Below, in pieces: positions 6,450 through 12,978 of a DNA stretch of 21,635 nt. A program made the translations under genes and the position numbers. The notes beneath the pieces are model-generated. The model had not been told where the DNA came from. It was given only the letters and a program-made list of their open reading frames with translations, and did no database searches. The stretch is taken from IMG/VR virus record IMGVR_UViG_3300025914_000050, positions 1 to 21,635 of that record, one strand, 5' to 3'. The stretch's first letter is position 1, and each line of letters begins with the position of its first letter. This DNA comes from a virus.

Positions 6450-7102
6450 AGCATTTCTCCATTGGCCAGGGCCTCGAGCATATCGAGCCCGCTGTCCAAA
6501 AACGCAGACTCCACGGCGGCCAGATCAGAAGCGCCCATGAATCGGTCAATCTCCTGAATGAATTCCCACAGCCGATCAACCGGCAGATTCAGGTAGCAGT
6601 ATTCCTGACGTTCTCCGTCGCTACTGACACCGGTCAACTTGAACGTGACCGTCTCACCGCTGGCGCGCGAGACCTGCACGTTGCCCTCTCCGAAAGAACT
6701 CTCGTCGTTGCATTGCAACACAGACCGGATAAGGGATAGGTCTATCTCCCAGGGCTGCGAGTAAGTGCGAGACCACTCGGCGTCACGGGCGCAAGAGATG
6801 CACACCAGCGTCTCGCCCAAGCCATTGATAGTGGGTACATTGATGGCAACAGTGTTGGCCGGCATCGGCAGCAAGCACTGATCGCAGATGTGGCCCTCCG
6901 GATAGCGAGCGTCGTCCAGCGGCACGCTATCCAGGTTGATCGAGATGGCGAAGTCCAGCACGAGCGGCTGCACGGCTCCCCAGCCATACGCCACGTCAGC
7001 GTGATACGTCCGCACGTCCTGAGTGGTGAGCACTCCGGGCGAACTGTAGTAGACGTAAGACTCAACGGGGTCGGTTCCCGGCCTGTCAATGTGGTTGTTC
7101 AT
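6446..7102 (-). CDS. Hypothetical 218-aa protein with two CxxC motifs
   Basis: ATG at 7102 with a GGAGAGACG ribosome binding site, overlapping the HNH gene stop by 17 nt. The central part has CDQC and, about 30 residues later, CISC, which could form a zinc site. The surrounding sequence is beta-rich and acidic (YYSSPGVLTTQDVRTYHADV; SGETVTFKLTGVSSDGERQE). The C-terminus is helical and acidic. No family recognised. It would be co-transcribed with the HNH and DUF3310 genes upstream. Confidence 0.75.
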   Translation of the reverse strand: MNNHIDRPGTDPVESYVYYSSPGVLTTQDVRTYHADVAYGWGAVQPLVLDFAISINLDSVPLDDARYPEGHICDQCLLPMPANTVAINVPTINGLGETLVCISCARDAEWSRTYSQPWEIDLSLIRSVLQCNDESSFGEGNVQVSRASGETVTFKLTGVSSDGERQEYCYLNLPVDRLWEFIQEIDRFMGASDLAAVESAFLDSGLDMLEALANGEML

Positions 7103-7619
7103 CGTCTCTCCACACCTTTCGGTACTTGATGGAACTAATGGCAGACTTAGTGACTCCGTATTGTCTAGCTAAGTCGGCCCCTCGTTCTCCGTTCTCCAGA
7201 GCGTGCCTGATAGAACGCACCTCGTCAAGGGTCAATTTGGCAGAAGGAGAAAGCTCACCAGGCAACACCGGATAAACTGCCCGTCCTTTTGCTGCTTTGT
7301 CCTGATTATTGTCAGCCACAGTTCCAAGAAAAAGATGTTGGGGGTTTACGCAAGACGGGTTGTCACATCGATGACAGACACACTGACCCTCAGGAATCGG
7401 ACCTATCCATAGCTCATAAGCCACTCGATATGTTTTCAGAACTTTGTGTTCAGATCTTCGGCCGTAGCTAATCTGTCCCGAGTTCTGTCGTCTTTTGTTC
7501 TTGCTGCCTCTCCACTCCCAGCAAAGACCAAGGCTGGGCACTCTGATTACTTCGTTCCAGCCTATAGCCAAGAATCGGCGCTTCAATGAAGCATCTGCGT
7601 CGTAGTTACTGACTTTCAA
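7086..7619 (-). CDS. HNH endonuclease with C-terminal HTH (homing-type)
   Basis: 177 aa from a TTG start at 7619, chosen because an AGGAG ribosome binding site lies 8 nt upstream; it overlaps the DUF3310 gene by 14 nt. The N-terminal part matches the HNH_3 type. There is CWEWRG at 33-38 and RVAYELWIGPIPEGQCVCHRC around 65-86, with the catalytic His at 83. NPSCVNPQHLFLGTVADN at 87-104 supplies the second half. Residues about 127-165 form a helix-turn-helix (ADLARQYGVTKSAISSIKYR), the usual DNA-recognition tail of homing endonucleases. Base composition is lower in GC than its neighbours, which fits recent acquisition. It probably nicks or cuts related phage genomes lacking it; that activity is inferred. 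Confidence 0.88.
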   Translation of the reverse strand: MKVSNYDADASLKRRFLAIGWNEVIRVPSLGLCWEWRGSKNKRRQNSGQISYGRRSEHKVLKTYRVAYELWIGPIPEGQCVCHRCDNPSCVNPQHLFLGTVADNNQDKAAKGRAVYPVLPGELSPSAKLTLDEVRSIRHALENGERGADLARQYGVTKSAISSIKYRKVWRDDEQPH

Positions 7620-7824
7620 GTCGCTGTCTCCTAGCGATTTCTCTCTCCAAATACCACTGAGCTTTGCGCAGATCTTCTAGCGCGTTGTGCTTGTGGTCGC
7701 TCCTGAGACAGTACTTTACCACATTACCCAAGTTGAACGGTAGCCACTCCGTAACATCAATAACCTCAACTCCGCTCGGCAGCCACTTATAGTGGCTAGG
7801 GTTCACCGCGTCGCTGTCACTCAT
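7606..7824 (-). CDS. DUF3310 family protein
   Basis: 72 aa from ATG at 7824, overlapping the upstream stop by 8 nt; the TTG six nt earlier is less likely. Almost the whole protein is the DUF3310 signature: NPSHYKW, a GVEVIDVTEWLPFNLGNVVK core and EDLRKAQWYLEREI. These small proteins are frequent in phages of many hosts, and some annotations call them nucleotide kinase-like. No catalytic function is established that I can rely on. It lies between an unknown 109-aa gene and the HNH gene. Confidence 0.85.
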   Translation of the reverse strand: MSDSDAVNPSHYKWLPSGVEVIDVTEWLPFNLGNVVKYCLRSDHKHNALEDLRKAQWYLEREIARRQRLESQ

Positions 7825-8146
7825 CGTCAATCCAGCCGTGGGCTCGAGCTGCCTGCAGGAGCGTATACATCAGTTTCGCGGCCCCCTCTTTGGTGAAGCC
7901 AACCGTCAGAGCCGGATCTTCCAGCAGCTCTGGATCGCGTTCGCCCTTGTGATAGTAGATGTTGATCAACTTTTCACCGTCGTACAACGACGTGCCCGGT
8001 CCCACATCGAAGTTGTTGGGACCGCACTTGAAGCCCTTGGAGATGACTCGAGCACTGGCCTCTTCGAGCATGGCCTCCAGGTCTGAACAAACACACGGAG
8101 AACCATCACACTGGCATTCCGACACTTGAATCACCGTCCTCTTCAT
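7817..8146 (-). CDS. Hypothetical 109-aa protein with N-terminal Cys cluster
   Basis: ATG at 8146, inside the end of the WhiB gene (41-nt overlap). The frame is open to 8287 but would then overlap the WhiB gene almost entirely. The N-terminus has four Cys in a short stretch (ECQCDGSPCVC), a possible metal site. The rest looks like a small alpha/beta domain with YYHKGERDPELLEDPALTVG and a C-terminal helix. I do not recognise it. Translation is probably coupled to WhiB. Confidence 0.65.
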   Translation of the reverse strand: MKRTVIQVSECQCDGSPCVCSDLEAMLEEASARVISKGFKCGPNNFDVGPGTSLYDGEKLINIYYHKGERDPELLEDPALTVGFTKEGAAKLMYTLLQAARAHGWIDDE

Positions 8147-8402
8147 CAATGAGAAGCTGACGCTCGCGCGCCGTAACCCCGCCCCAAACACCCCAAGCAT
8201 GACCCGCTTGACTATCGAGCCTAATCGCCAGATCAAGGCAGCTCCCGTCGCCATTGGGTCCGTGTATGCAGTAGCCGCAAAGTTCAACTGCGATGTCCTG
8301 CAGGGTCAAATCGTCGCTGTGCCAGGCCTCTGGGTCCATATCGGGTGAGGCGCAAATAGCTCCAGGGAAGTCCTCATCGAACAAACCTGTAGTGATTTGC
8401 AT
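8106..8402 (-). CDS. WhiB-family Fe-S transcription factor (atypical Cys spacing)
   Basis: 98 aa from ATG at 8402 with a GGTGAG ribosome binding site. WhiB-like proteins occur in actinobacteria and their phages; they bind a 4Fe-4S cluster and act with the housekeeping sigma factor. Cys at 17, 42, 45 and 55 are the ligands. The GVWGG turn at about residues 71-75, followed by TARERQLL, is the diagnostic C-terminal motif. The usual spacing is C-x2-C-x5-C; here the last gap is nine residues (CIHGPNGDGSC), so the cluster loop is extended. Phage WhiB proteins can redirect host transcription or block superinfection; the target here is unknown. Confidence 0.9.
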   Translation of the reverse strand: MQITTGLFDEDFPGAICASPDMDPEAWHSDDLTLQDIAVELCGYCIHGPNGDGSCLDLAIRLDSQAGHAWGVWGGVTARERQLLIDEEDGDSSVGMPV

Positions 8403-8408
8403 ATGTGC

Positions 8409-8714
8409 TCACCATTCGTCGGAGTATGTGCCCCAGGCTAGATTCTGCGCAAAGTGTTGAGACTGTTTGTCCAGATAGAGAACTGCCTGATCCATCGTGG
8501 CGGTGGGAAAACCCAGCACCTCGCGAGGCAGACGCTCTCCGGAGAACAGCGCCTCTCGTTCACGCTGCACCCCTACCAGCATAGCCCAGGTATGAGACGG
8601 CTGTTCGCATTGCGGATGCACAGACTTCTCCACCCAGACCGGCATCTGAAACCAGTTCTCTCGAGCAGCCAGCCTGCCCCAGCCCTCCCAGACACTCAGG
8701 TCACTCACTGTCAT
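8409..8714 (-). CDS. Hypothetical 101-aa protein
   Basis: ATG at 8714 overlaps the stop of the upstream coiled-coil ORF by 14 nt; a GTG 6 nt later is an alternative. The frame stays open to 8813 but that would bury the neighbour. The sequence is Trp-rich (VWEGWGRLAARENWFQMPVW) with HPQCEQPSHTWAM in the middle and a helical C-terminal half. No recognised domain. It precedes the WhiB gene by 6 nt and is likely co-transcribed with it. Confidence 0.65.
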   Translation of the reverse strand: MTVSDLSVWEGWGRLAARENWFQMPVWVEKSVHPQCEQPSHTWAMLVGVQREREALFSGERLPREVLGFPTATMDQAVLYLDKQSQHFAQNLAWGTYSDEW

Positions 8715-8931
8715 TCCAGCTCGCTTCCAGAACGGCCCTGATGTCGGACACCACGTCTTCATAACGTCCCTGCCATTTGACACTCTGTGCAGCAAGGATG
8801 TTGATCTTTTCATTGGCTCGATCCAGCTCTTGCTGATATTTCAAAACTAAATAAGCATTGTTCTTGGAATCTCGCTCTGCGTTTTGCAGGCGCTCCACGA
8901 ATTCTTTCCAGTCACTCCGAGAAATGTACAT
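8701..8931 (-). CDS. Small coiled-coil protein, 76 aa
   Basis: ATG at 8931 is preceded by a GAGGAACG ribosome binding site; a TTG at 8949 is possible but less well placed. It overlaps the upstream gene by 20 nt. The centre (VERLQNAERDSKNNAYLVLK and onward) is a predicted coiled coil without the Arg/Ala/Glu blocks of the larger family. Function unknown. Confidence 0.65.
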   Translation of the reverse strand: MYISRSDWKEFVERLQNAERDSKNNAYLVLKYQQELDRANEKINILAAQSVKWQGRYEDVVSDIRAVLEASWNDSE

Positions 8932-9436
8932 CGTTCCTCGATCCATCAAAATTCAATCCGGCAAGGGGAGCCCTTGTATTCAGCCCGATATCAGTAGCCT
9001 GAAGAACCACTTTGTGCAGGCTGTCCTGAGGCAGATTCAACCAGTGGCTGACAAATAAATAGCGCGCCCTCTGGTAACAATACATTTGACCCGTACCCCA
9101 GCGAGCTACTATCTCGGCTATCTTGTCCGAGAACCAGCTCTCGTCCAAATGTCTCAGTACATAAAGGTGATCTTCGGCGGGCCACGGCACAGGAGCACCA
9201 GGAGTAATGTCCTCGAGGATCTTGACCATGCGCCGATATAGAGCGTCCTGATCATCCGGCTGGAACTCGGGAGAATTCACGTAGCGAGGAGACCAGAGTA
9301 GATCCTCATGTAGCGCAAGGGGCAGAGCATCGAAGCAGGCCCAGTTCAGCAAGGCTGCGCGCTCCGAGACAGTGAAGGTGAAGGGAGCGGCTCTGACGGC
9401 CCAACCGGAATTGGCTGACCCCATAGCGAAGACCAT
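8912..9436 (-). CDS. Hypothetical 174-aa protein
   Basis: ATG at 9436 forms a TAATG junction with the stop of family copy 4, which sets the start. The longer frame to 9577 only reads the conserved end of that gene in another frame. The product is a globular, Trp/Leu/Asp-rich protein with no low-complexity stretches. It has WACFDALPLALHEDLLW and RRMVKILEDITPGAPVPWPA. No catalytic motif recognised. Confidence 0.7.
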   Translation of the reverse strand: MVFAMGSANSGWAVRAAPFTFTVSERAALLNWACFDALPLALHEDLLWSPRYVNSPEFQPDDQDALYRRMVKILEDITPGAPVPWPAEDHLYVLRHLDESWFSDKIAEIVARWGTGQMYCYQRARYLFVSHWLNLPQDSLHKVVLQATDIGLNTRAPLAGLNFDGSRNDVHFSE

Positions 9437-9984
9437 TACTGGTCGCCCCCGGTCAGCGCGCGGCGGATCATGAACGTCGGACCCTCCGGGAACTGATAGC
9501 AAAGCGTCAACGCGGCGGCGATGCGGGCTTCCAGATCTCCACAGATCGCCTCTGCCGACGTCATGTCCCTGAAGCAATCGCTGTAGTTCTGCTCCAGGTC
9601 GCGCACGCGTGCCTCGGCGCGTTCGGCGCGCTTGACCGCAATGGATTCGCGTGCCAGAGCCTTCTCCAGTTGCGTGACGGTGCGGTCCAGTTCGGCACGC
9701 TCTTCGTCCGCCTCGGCCAGCGCCTCCATGGTGTTTTGCCGCTGAAGCTTCGCCTCGGCCTCGGCGCGTTCGGCGCGGGCACGCTCGCGGTCCAGGCTGG
9801 CCTCCAAGCCTTCCGTGTACTTGTGATGCTTCGCCATCTCAACCGCGTTGAACTTCCACTCGTCCCGTTCGGTGCGGCAGGCCCGCAACTCCGCTATCAG
9901 GGCTAGCTGCTCGAACACATCCAGCGGGACCCAGCGCCCGGCAGCGGTTCGGCGCTCCAGCGCGTCCAAATCCAGATCGCTCAT
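9436..9984 (-). CDS. Coiled-coil family protein (family copy 4, longest)
   Basis: 182 aa from ATG at 9984 with a GGTGAG ribosome binding site. The start MSDLDLDALERRTAAGRW is the fullest version of the family N-terminus. It continues with LIAELRACRTERDEW and two RAERAEA heptad blocks, each carried by an exact copy of the 18-bp repeat. It ends ARIAAALTL and RRALTGGDQ. Nearly the whole protein is predicted coiled coil. The second heptad block explains its extra length over the other copies and looks like an internal duplication. Function unknown; proteins starting LDLDALE with long coiled coils are common as unassigned phage accessory genes. Confidence 0.78.
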   Translation of the reverse strand: MSDLDLDALERRTAAGRWVPLDVFEQLALIAELRACRTERDEWKFNAVEMAKHHKYTEGLEASLDRERARAERAEAEAKLQRQNTMEALAEADEERAELDRTVTQLEKALARESIAVKRAERAEARVRDLEQNYSDCFRDMTSAEAICGDLEARIAAALTLCYQFPEGPTFMIRRALTGGDQ

Positions 9985-10124
9985 GACTCACCAAGCACGA
10001 ACTTGACCAACAACTCCGCCTGCTCTACTGCTTCCTCAGGAGGCAACCGTGTGTCTTCGTTCATCATTCTATCAATAGCCCACATGCGAAGCTGCACTAG
10101 CTTCTCTTCCGGAAGAGTGATCAT
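9981..10124 (-). CDS. Small acidic helical protein, 47 aa
   Basis: ATG at 10124 has an AAGGA ribosome binding site 5 nt upstream, and its TGA overlaps the next ATG (ATGA). The peptide is helical and acidic (MITLPEEKLVQLRMWAIDRM; PPEEAVEQAELLVKF). It appears to be the first gene of the leftward run starting after the 10125-10243 gap. No family recognised, but the ribosome binding site and coupling make it a likely gene. Confidence 0.6.
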   Translation of the reverse strand: MITLPEEKLVQLRMWAIDRMMNEDTRLPPEEAVEQAELLVKFVLGES

Positions 10125-10141
10125 CTTATCCTTCTTACCTA

Positions 10142-10184
10142 GGTTTATCTGGTTTATCTAAAATCCCCATAAAGTTCTGTCTAA
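10142..10184 (-). promoter_or_regulatory. Putative promoter with tandem 9-bp operator-like repeat
   Basis: On the minus strand TTAGAC (10184-10179), 18 nt, TAGATA (10160-10155) resembles an actinobacterial promoter reading into the 47-aa gene. The -10 overlaps two adjacent copies of GGTTTATCT (10142-10150 and 10151-10159, plus strand), which could be a repressor site. Match quality is moderate. Confidence 0.35.
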
Positions 10185-10191
10185 CTGAGGA

Positions 10192-10236
10192 GCCTCTGAG
10201 CGCCGGCGTTCTATTGGTATGCAAGCACTCAGAGGC
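10192..10236 (-). terminator. Inverted repeat downstream of the collagen-like gene
   Basis: Perfect 9-bp arms GCCTCTGAG (10192-10200) and CTCAGAGGC (10228-10236) flank a 27-nt loop that contains the small palindrome CGCCGGCG. It lies just after the collagen-like gene stop. There is no T-run, so it is a possible factor-assisted terminator or RNA 3' end rather than a classical one. Confidence 0.4.
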
Positions 10237-10243
10237 AGCTCAA

Positions 10244-10936
10244 CTAGACGGAACGATTACGTCGAGTGTAGAGAACAGTACCGGCACCGGCCAGAACGAC
10301 AGCCGCACCGATCCCGCCGATCAGCAAAGCCTCGCCGGTCGAAGCGCCGGTGTGCGGCAAACCGTCCACGACCTGCTGCGTCCCATCAGCATGAATGATG
10401 ACCGTCTTATTAATGCCCGGCTTGCCGTCCTTACCGTTCTCCCCGGCGGGGCCCTGTGCGCCTACCGCACCGGCCAGGCCATCCTTACCGTCGACGCCAG
10501 GCAGTCCCTGCGCGCCTGCAACGCCGTCAGTTCCCGCCTCACCCTGGGGTCCAGTAGGACCGGCGGGGCCAGCAGGACCAGTCTCACCGTTGGCCCCAGC
10601 GGGACCGGCCGGCCCGGTCTGACCGTCAGCACCCGCAGCGCCGTCCTTACCGGGGGCACCTGCAGGACCCTGAGGGCCTTCCGGTCCCTGAGCACCAGTA
10701 GCGCCAGTCGCACCCGTATCACCCTTGTCCCCCTTAGGACCGGCGGGCAGGTCAGAGGCGCACACAAAGTGATCCGTGGCCTGCCCAGCGCCATGAGTAC
10801 CGACCTCGGCCCAAACCTGAATGTGCTGGCCGGGACACGGGTCAGTGTGGTTGGTAGCAGAAGCCGCCGCCGCAGTGGCGATCGGCGAAGTGATGAGGAA
10901 GGCGACTGCCAAGCCGCTCTTCGTGGTGATGTTCAT
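10244..10936 (-). CDS. Secreted collagen-like protein with LPxTG cell-wall anchor
   Basis: 230 aa from ATG at 10936 with an AAGGGGA ribosome binding site. Residues 1 to about 25 are a signal peptide (basic start, hydrophobic core, Ala-rich cleavage region). An N-terminal domain with two Cys (34, 59) follows. Residues 66-176 are 37 uninterrupted Gly-X-Y triplets, a collagen-like triple-helix region. Then LPHTG at 193-197, a hydrophobic helix and RRNRSV form a complete sortase sorting signal. The product should be exported and covalently fixed to the host cell wall, forming surface trimers. Phage collagen-like repeats are usually in tail fibres, but this signal peptide plus sorting signal points to the infected cell surface. 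It has its own promoter candidate and flanking hairpins, like a cargo gene. Confidence 0.93.
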   Translation of the reverse strand: MNITTKSGLAVAFLITSPIATAAAASATNHTDPCPGQHIQVWAEVGTHGAGQATDHFVCASDLPAGPKGDKGDTGATGATGAQGPEGPQGPAGAPGKDGAAGADGQTGPAGPAGANGETGPAGPAGPTGPQGEAGTDGVAGAQGLPGVDGKDGLAGAVGAQGPAGENGKDGKPGINKTVIIHADGTQQVVDGLPHTGASTGEALLIGGIGAAVVLAGAGTVLYTRRNRSV

Positions 10937-10953
10937 CTGTCCCCTTTTGTCGA

Positions 10954-10968
10954 GGCACCCTTTGTGCC
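10954..10968 (-). other. Short hairpin in the collagen-like gene leader
   Basis: GGCAC, 5-nt loop, GTGCC between the promoter candidate and the ribosome binding site of the collagen-like gene. Only 5 bp of stem and no T-run; it may stabilise the 5' end or be the tail end of the VRR-NUC transcript. Confidence 0.3.
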
Positions 10969-10978
10969 GTCAGGTAAA

Positions 10979-11007
10979 ACCTTACAGAACTACTGCTCGC
11001 TCGTCAA
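10979..11007 (-). promoter_or_regulatory. Putative promoter of the collagen-like gene
   Basis: On the minus strand TTGACG (11007-11002), 17 nt, TAAGGT (10984-10979) fits the actinobacterial housekeeping pattern TTGAC-N17-TAnnnT. It sits in the end of the VRR-NUC gene and would give a leader of about 35 nt. It suggests the collagen-like gene can be expressed independently of the upstream recombination genes. Confidence 0.55.
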
Positions 11008-11361
11008 GAGGTTTGGTAAGTCGGAGTTATCCAGAAACTTGTGACCACCTTGGATGACGGCGAGTGCCTCACTGGGAGACAACACGGTATCTGCTGTAAT
11101 CCCTGCCTTACGTAGCTTGGCGATCGTCAGCTTCTGCAGTGGCGTGGATCGGTTGCGTGCACGCTGAGCACTTTCTCCGTTGCGCTGACGCTTGACCTCC
11201 AGACCATAAGCCCGTCCGTTGACGAAGGCCAACAGGTCAGGGAAGCCGCTGGCCTGGTACAGGCTGCCATGGATCTTGACCACATGGGCATCGGGATATT
11301 GGGAGTAGATAGTCTTGACGATGGCAGCTACGACCAGCGATTCCGGAGTGGTTCGGCTCAT
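10990..11361 (-). CDS. VRR-NUC domain nuclease
   Basis: 123 aa from ATG at 11361 with a GGGAGAG ribosome binding site. The VRR-NUC fold is a PD-(D/E)xK nuclease often acting on branched DNA. The visible core is E7, then GFPDLL with D42, and GLEVKR with E55-x-K57, followed by the usual QKLTIAKLRKAG helix. The length is typical for stand-alone phage VRR-NUC proteins. It is downstream of the annealing and ssDNA-binding genes, which suggests a Holliday-junction or flap-cleaving role in replication/recombination. That role is inferred. Confidence 0.88.
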   Translation of the reverse strand: MSRTTPESLVVAAIVKTIYSQYPDAHVVKIHGSLYQASGFPDLLAFVNGRAYGLEVKRQRNGESAQRARNRSTPLQKLTIAKLRKAGITADTVLSPSEALAVIQGGHKFLDNSDLPNLLTSEQ

Positions 11362-11381
11362 ACTCTCTCCCTACGAAGAGA

Positions 11382-11421
11382 CCCCCGAGGGTTCCACCGG
11401 GCGGTGGAGTATCCTCGGGGG
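11382..11421 (-). terminator. Strong two-part GC hairpin between the DUF669-like and VRR-NUC genes
   Basis: Outer arms CCCCCGAGG (11382-11390) and CCTCGGGGG (11413-11421) enclose inner arms CCACC (11394-11398) and GGTGG (11403-11407). This is the most stable structure seen in the window. It follows the DUF669-like stop by about 18 nt and precedes the VRR-NUC ribosome binding site. No T-run follows, so it may be a factor-dependent terminator, a processing site or a regulator of VRR-NUC translation. Confidence 0.6.
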
Positions 11422-11439
11422 CCAGTGCCGTCTTCTATC

Positions 11440-12015
11440 TTACAGACTGATCGACTCGTCCATCGCCCACGGGTCTTCCACCGTGTAGCCGGAACCGCCG
11501 CCGCCGAGAATAGCGTCAGCAGTAGCCGTGTCGATTTCCTTGAGAGCAATCTCCTCGTCCACGAGAGCCGTGTCCTCGGTCAGGCCAGAGCCCTTCATGG
11601 GCGCAGTCTTCGGCACCGGTGCGTACGCCGACACCTCGGACTTGCGCGAGCCCTTGAACTCGTCTCCGTCCTTGAGCGTCGCAGTGACGCGCTTGCCGAT
11701 GAGCTGCTTGACCGGCAAGCTCATGTCATTCTGAGTGACCTTCAGACCGACGGCCCGCAGGAAACCGGAGAAGCGCCACAGCGTGGACTTCATGGTGTAG
11801 AAGCGGTCCACGATGTACTGGTCCGCGAAAGCCGGATCGGTCGGCTGGAACCAGACCTCGATGCCGGGAGTGCCCTCGTTCGGGCCGGTCTTGATCTTGA
11901 CGATCTCCGCAGAGACCACCTTGAGGGTGTACTCACCCTCGGGCAGCAGCGCTGCCGTCTTCTTGTCCGCCTCATCCCACTCGCTGAACGGGATGAAGAG
12001 AGTGTCTTGAGCCAC
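11440..12015 (-). CDS. DUF669-like putative ssDNA-binding protein
   Basis: 191 aa from GTG at 12015, where GGAGG lies 5 nt upstream; the TTG at 12027 is part of that ribosome binding site. The N-terminal half (LPEGEYTLKVVSAEIVKIKT, a PGIEVWF strand, then YTMKSTLWRFSGFLRAVGLK and LIGKRVTATLK) follows the DUF669 pattern. These proteins sit beside phage recombinases and are proposed to bind ssDNA. The C-terminus is acidic with a Gly run and ends EDPWAMDESISL, like the acidic, partner-binding tails of SSB proteins. It is directly downstream of the Sak4-like ATPase. Family call is by recognition; ssDNA binding is inferred. Confidence 0.72.
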   Translation of the reverse strand: MAQDTLFIPFSEWDEADKKTAALLPEGEYTLKVVSAEIVKIKTGPNEGTPGIEVWFQPTDPAFADQYIVDRFYTMKSTLWRFSGFLRAVGLKVTQNDMSLPVKQLIGKRVTATLKDGDEFKGSRKSEVSAYAPVPKTAPMKGSGLTEDTALVDEEIALKEIDTATADAILGGGGSGYTVEDPWAMDESISL

Positions 12016-12046
12016 CTTGTCCTCCAAGGACGTTTGGTTAGTTGAA

Positions 12047-12901
12047 TTACTTACTGATCTTGCCCAGCACCTGACCGAGAGTAGTCAAGGACGGGCGCTT
12101 GCCGTCCATCCCCAACACCGGGGGAATCTTACTCTGCAAAGCTTCAGGGATCCTGGCTTTGATAGCATAGTTGGGGTCTGGAAGAACCCTTACAACGTGC
12201 TTCATGGCTGCGGAACCATCATCCAGAAGATCCTCTACCACGTCGGTATAGAAAACGTAGTCCGGGGCCGCCATGGCAGCGGCCAGGGATTTGGGGGATA
12301 CATCTGGATAAAGCTTGGCCTCCCCGTCCACCCCTGTTTTCATCTTGGTCTGGCTGGTGAATATAACGTGAATGGGCTTCTTACGCTGGCTCTCCGCCAA
12401 GGCCATCCAGAACAGGGAGATATCAGTCATGATCTCTCCCACCACTCCCCAGGTCCGCTGATCGGCGGTCTGCCGACCTTTACGGATCTCGGTCACTGTG
12501 TCTTCATCGTAGTTCAGTTGAAATCTCATCGCTGAGTTTTGCGCGGCCGAGATAGAGTCCAATACCACGGCAGTGTAGTCATGGTCTCCCTTGGCCAAGT
12601 AGCGCTGAATCCCGGTTAGTTCCACTACAGACTTAGGTCTAACCACGTCGATGTTCTTCTCGTAAGGGGCTCCACGAAAAGACATGGTACCTCGTTCACC
12701 AATCAGATCCACAAATAGAGTCTTGCCTTGCGCCGCAATAGACGAGGCAAGGGTCGTTTTTCCACTCCCCGGCAAACCGTGGATTAGAACTTTCATGGCG
12801 TCTGGGCGAGTAGACGATGCAGGCATGACGCTAAGACCTGCGATGGTCAGGGAGTTAGAAGAAGTGGGCAAAGACGGCTCTGCAAAAGAAGGTGCAGTCA
12901 C
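12047..12901 (-). CDS. Sak4-like RecA-fold ATPase (recombinase/annealing ATPase)
   Basis: 284 aa from GTG at 12901 with a GAGGAG ribosome binding site; an internal ATG at residue 36 (12796) begins the conserved domain. Walker A is GLPGSGKT (42-49). Walker B is YTAVVLDSIS around 105-115, with a QTADQRTWGVVGEIM segment and IHVIFTSQTKMK beyond it. This is the AAA_24/Sak4 pattern: short RecA-core proteins that in characterised phages help anneal single strands together with an SSB partner. The downstream DUF669-like gene fits that partnership. The Ser/Pro-rich first 30 residues are probably disordered. Exact biochemical activity is inferred. Confidence 0.82.
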   Translation of the reverse strand: MTAPSFAEPSLPTSSNSLTIAGLSVMPASSTRPDAMKVLIHGLPGSGKTTLASSIAAQGKTLFVDLIGERGTMSFRGAPYEKNIDVVRPKSVVELTGIQRYLAKGDHDYTAVVLDSISAAQNSAMRFQLNYDEDTVTEIRKGRQTADQRTWGVVGEIMTDISLFWMALAESQRKKPIHVIFTSQTKMKTGVDGEAKLYPDVSPKSLAAAMAAPDYVFYTDVVEDLLDDGSAAMKHVVRVLPDPNYAIKARIPEALQSKIPPVLGMDGKRPSLTTLGQVLGKISK

Positions 12902-12978
12902 GTGATCAGTCTCCTCGGACTTTTGATCATAAGGACTATTAAATTAGGTAGAACGGAGCAAGGCAGACCACGTGCCAT
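12898..12978 (-). CDS. Possible 26-aa ORF before the Sak4-like gene
   Basis: ATG at 12978 opens 26 codons ending in a TGA that overlaps the Sak4-like GTG (GTGA). The product is basic and hydrophobic with no motif, and the ribosome binding site is weak. The stretch around it (about 12979-13022) has no other gene. It could be real leader coding or chance. Confidence 0.25.
   Translation of the reverse strand: MARGLPCSVLPNLIVLMIKSPRRLIT

Noticed and set aside
7086-7619. Insertion scar around the first HNH gene, as for the second
   Set aside because: I looked for duplicated ends of the DUF3310 or 218-aa genes on either side and saw none; this HNH gene appears to be a simple intergenic insertion.
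8912-9577. N-terminal extension of the 174-aa protein to 9577
   Set aside because: The extra 47 codons read the conserved end of the neighbouring coiled-coil gene out of frame, and the TAATG junction at 9436 gives a better start.
10214-11044. Plus-strand ORF of 276 codons across the collagen-like gene
   Set aside because: Its Ser/Thr/Arg/Gly-rich sequence is the mirror of the Gly-X-Y codons; it has no signal, domain or ribosome binding site.
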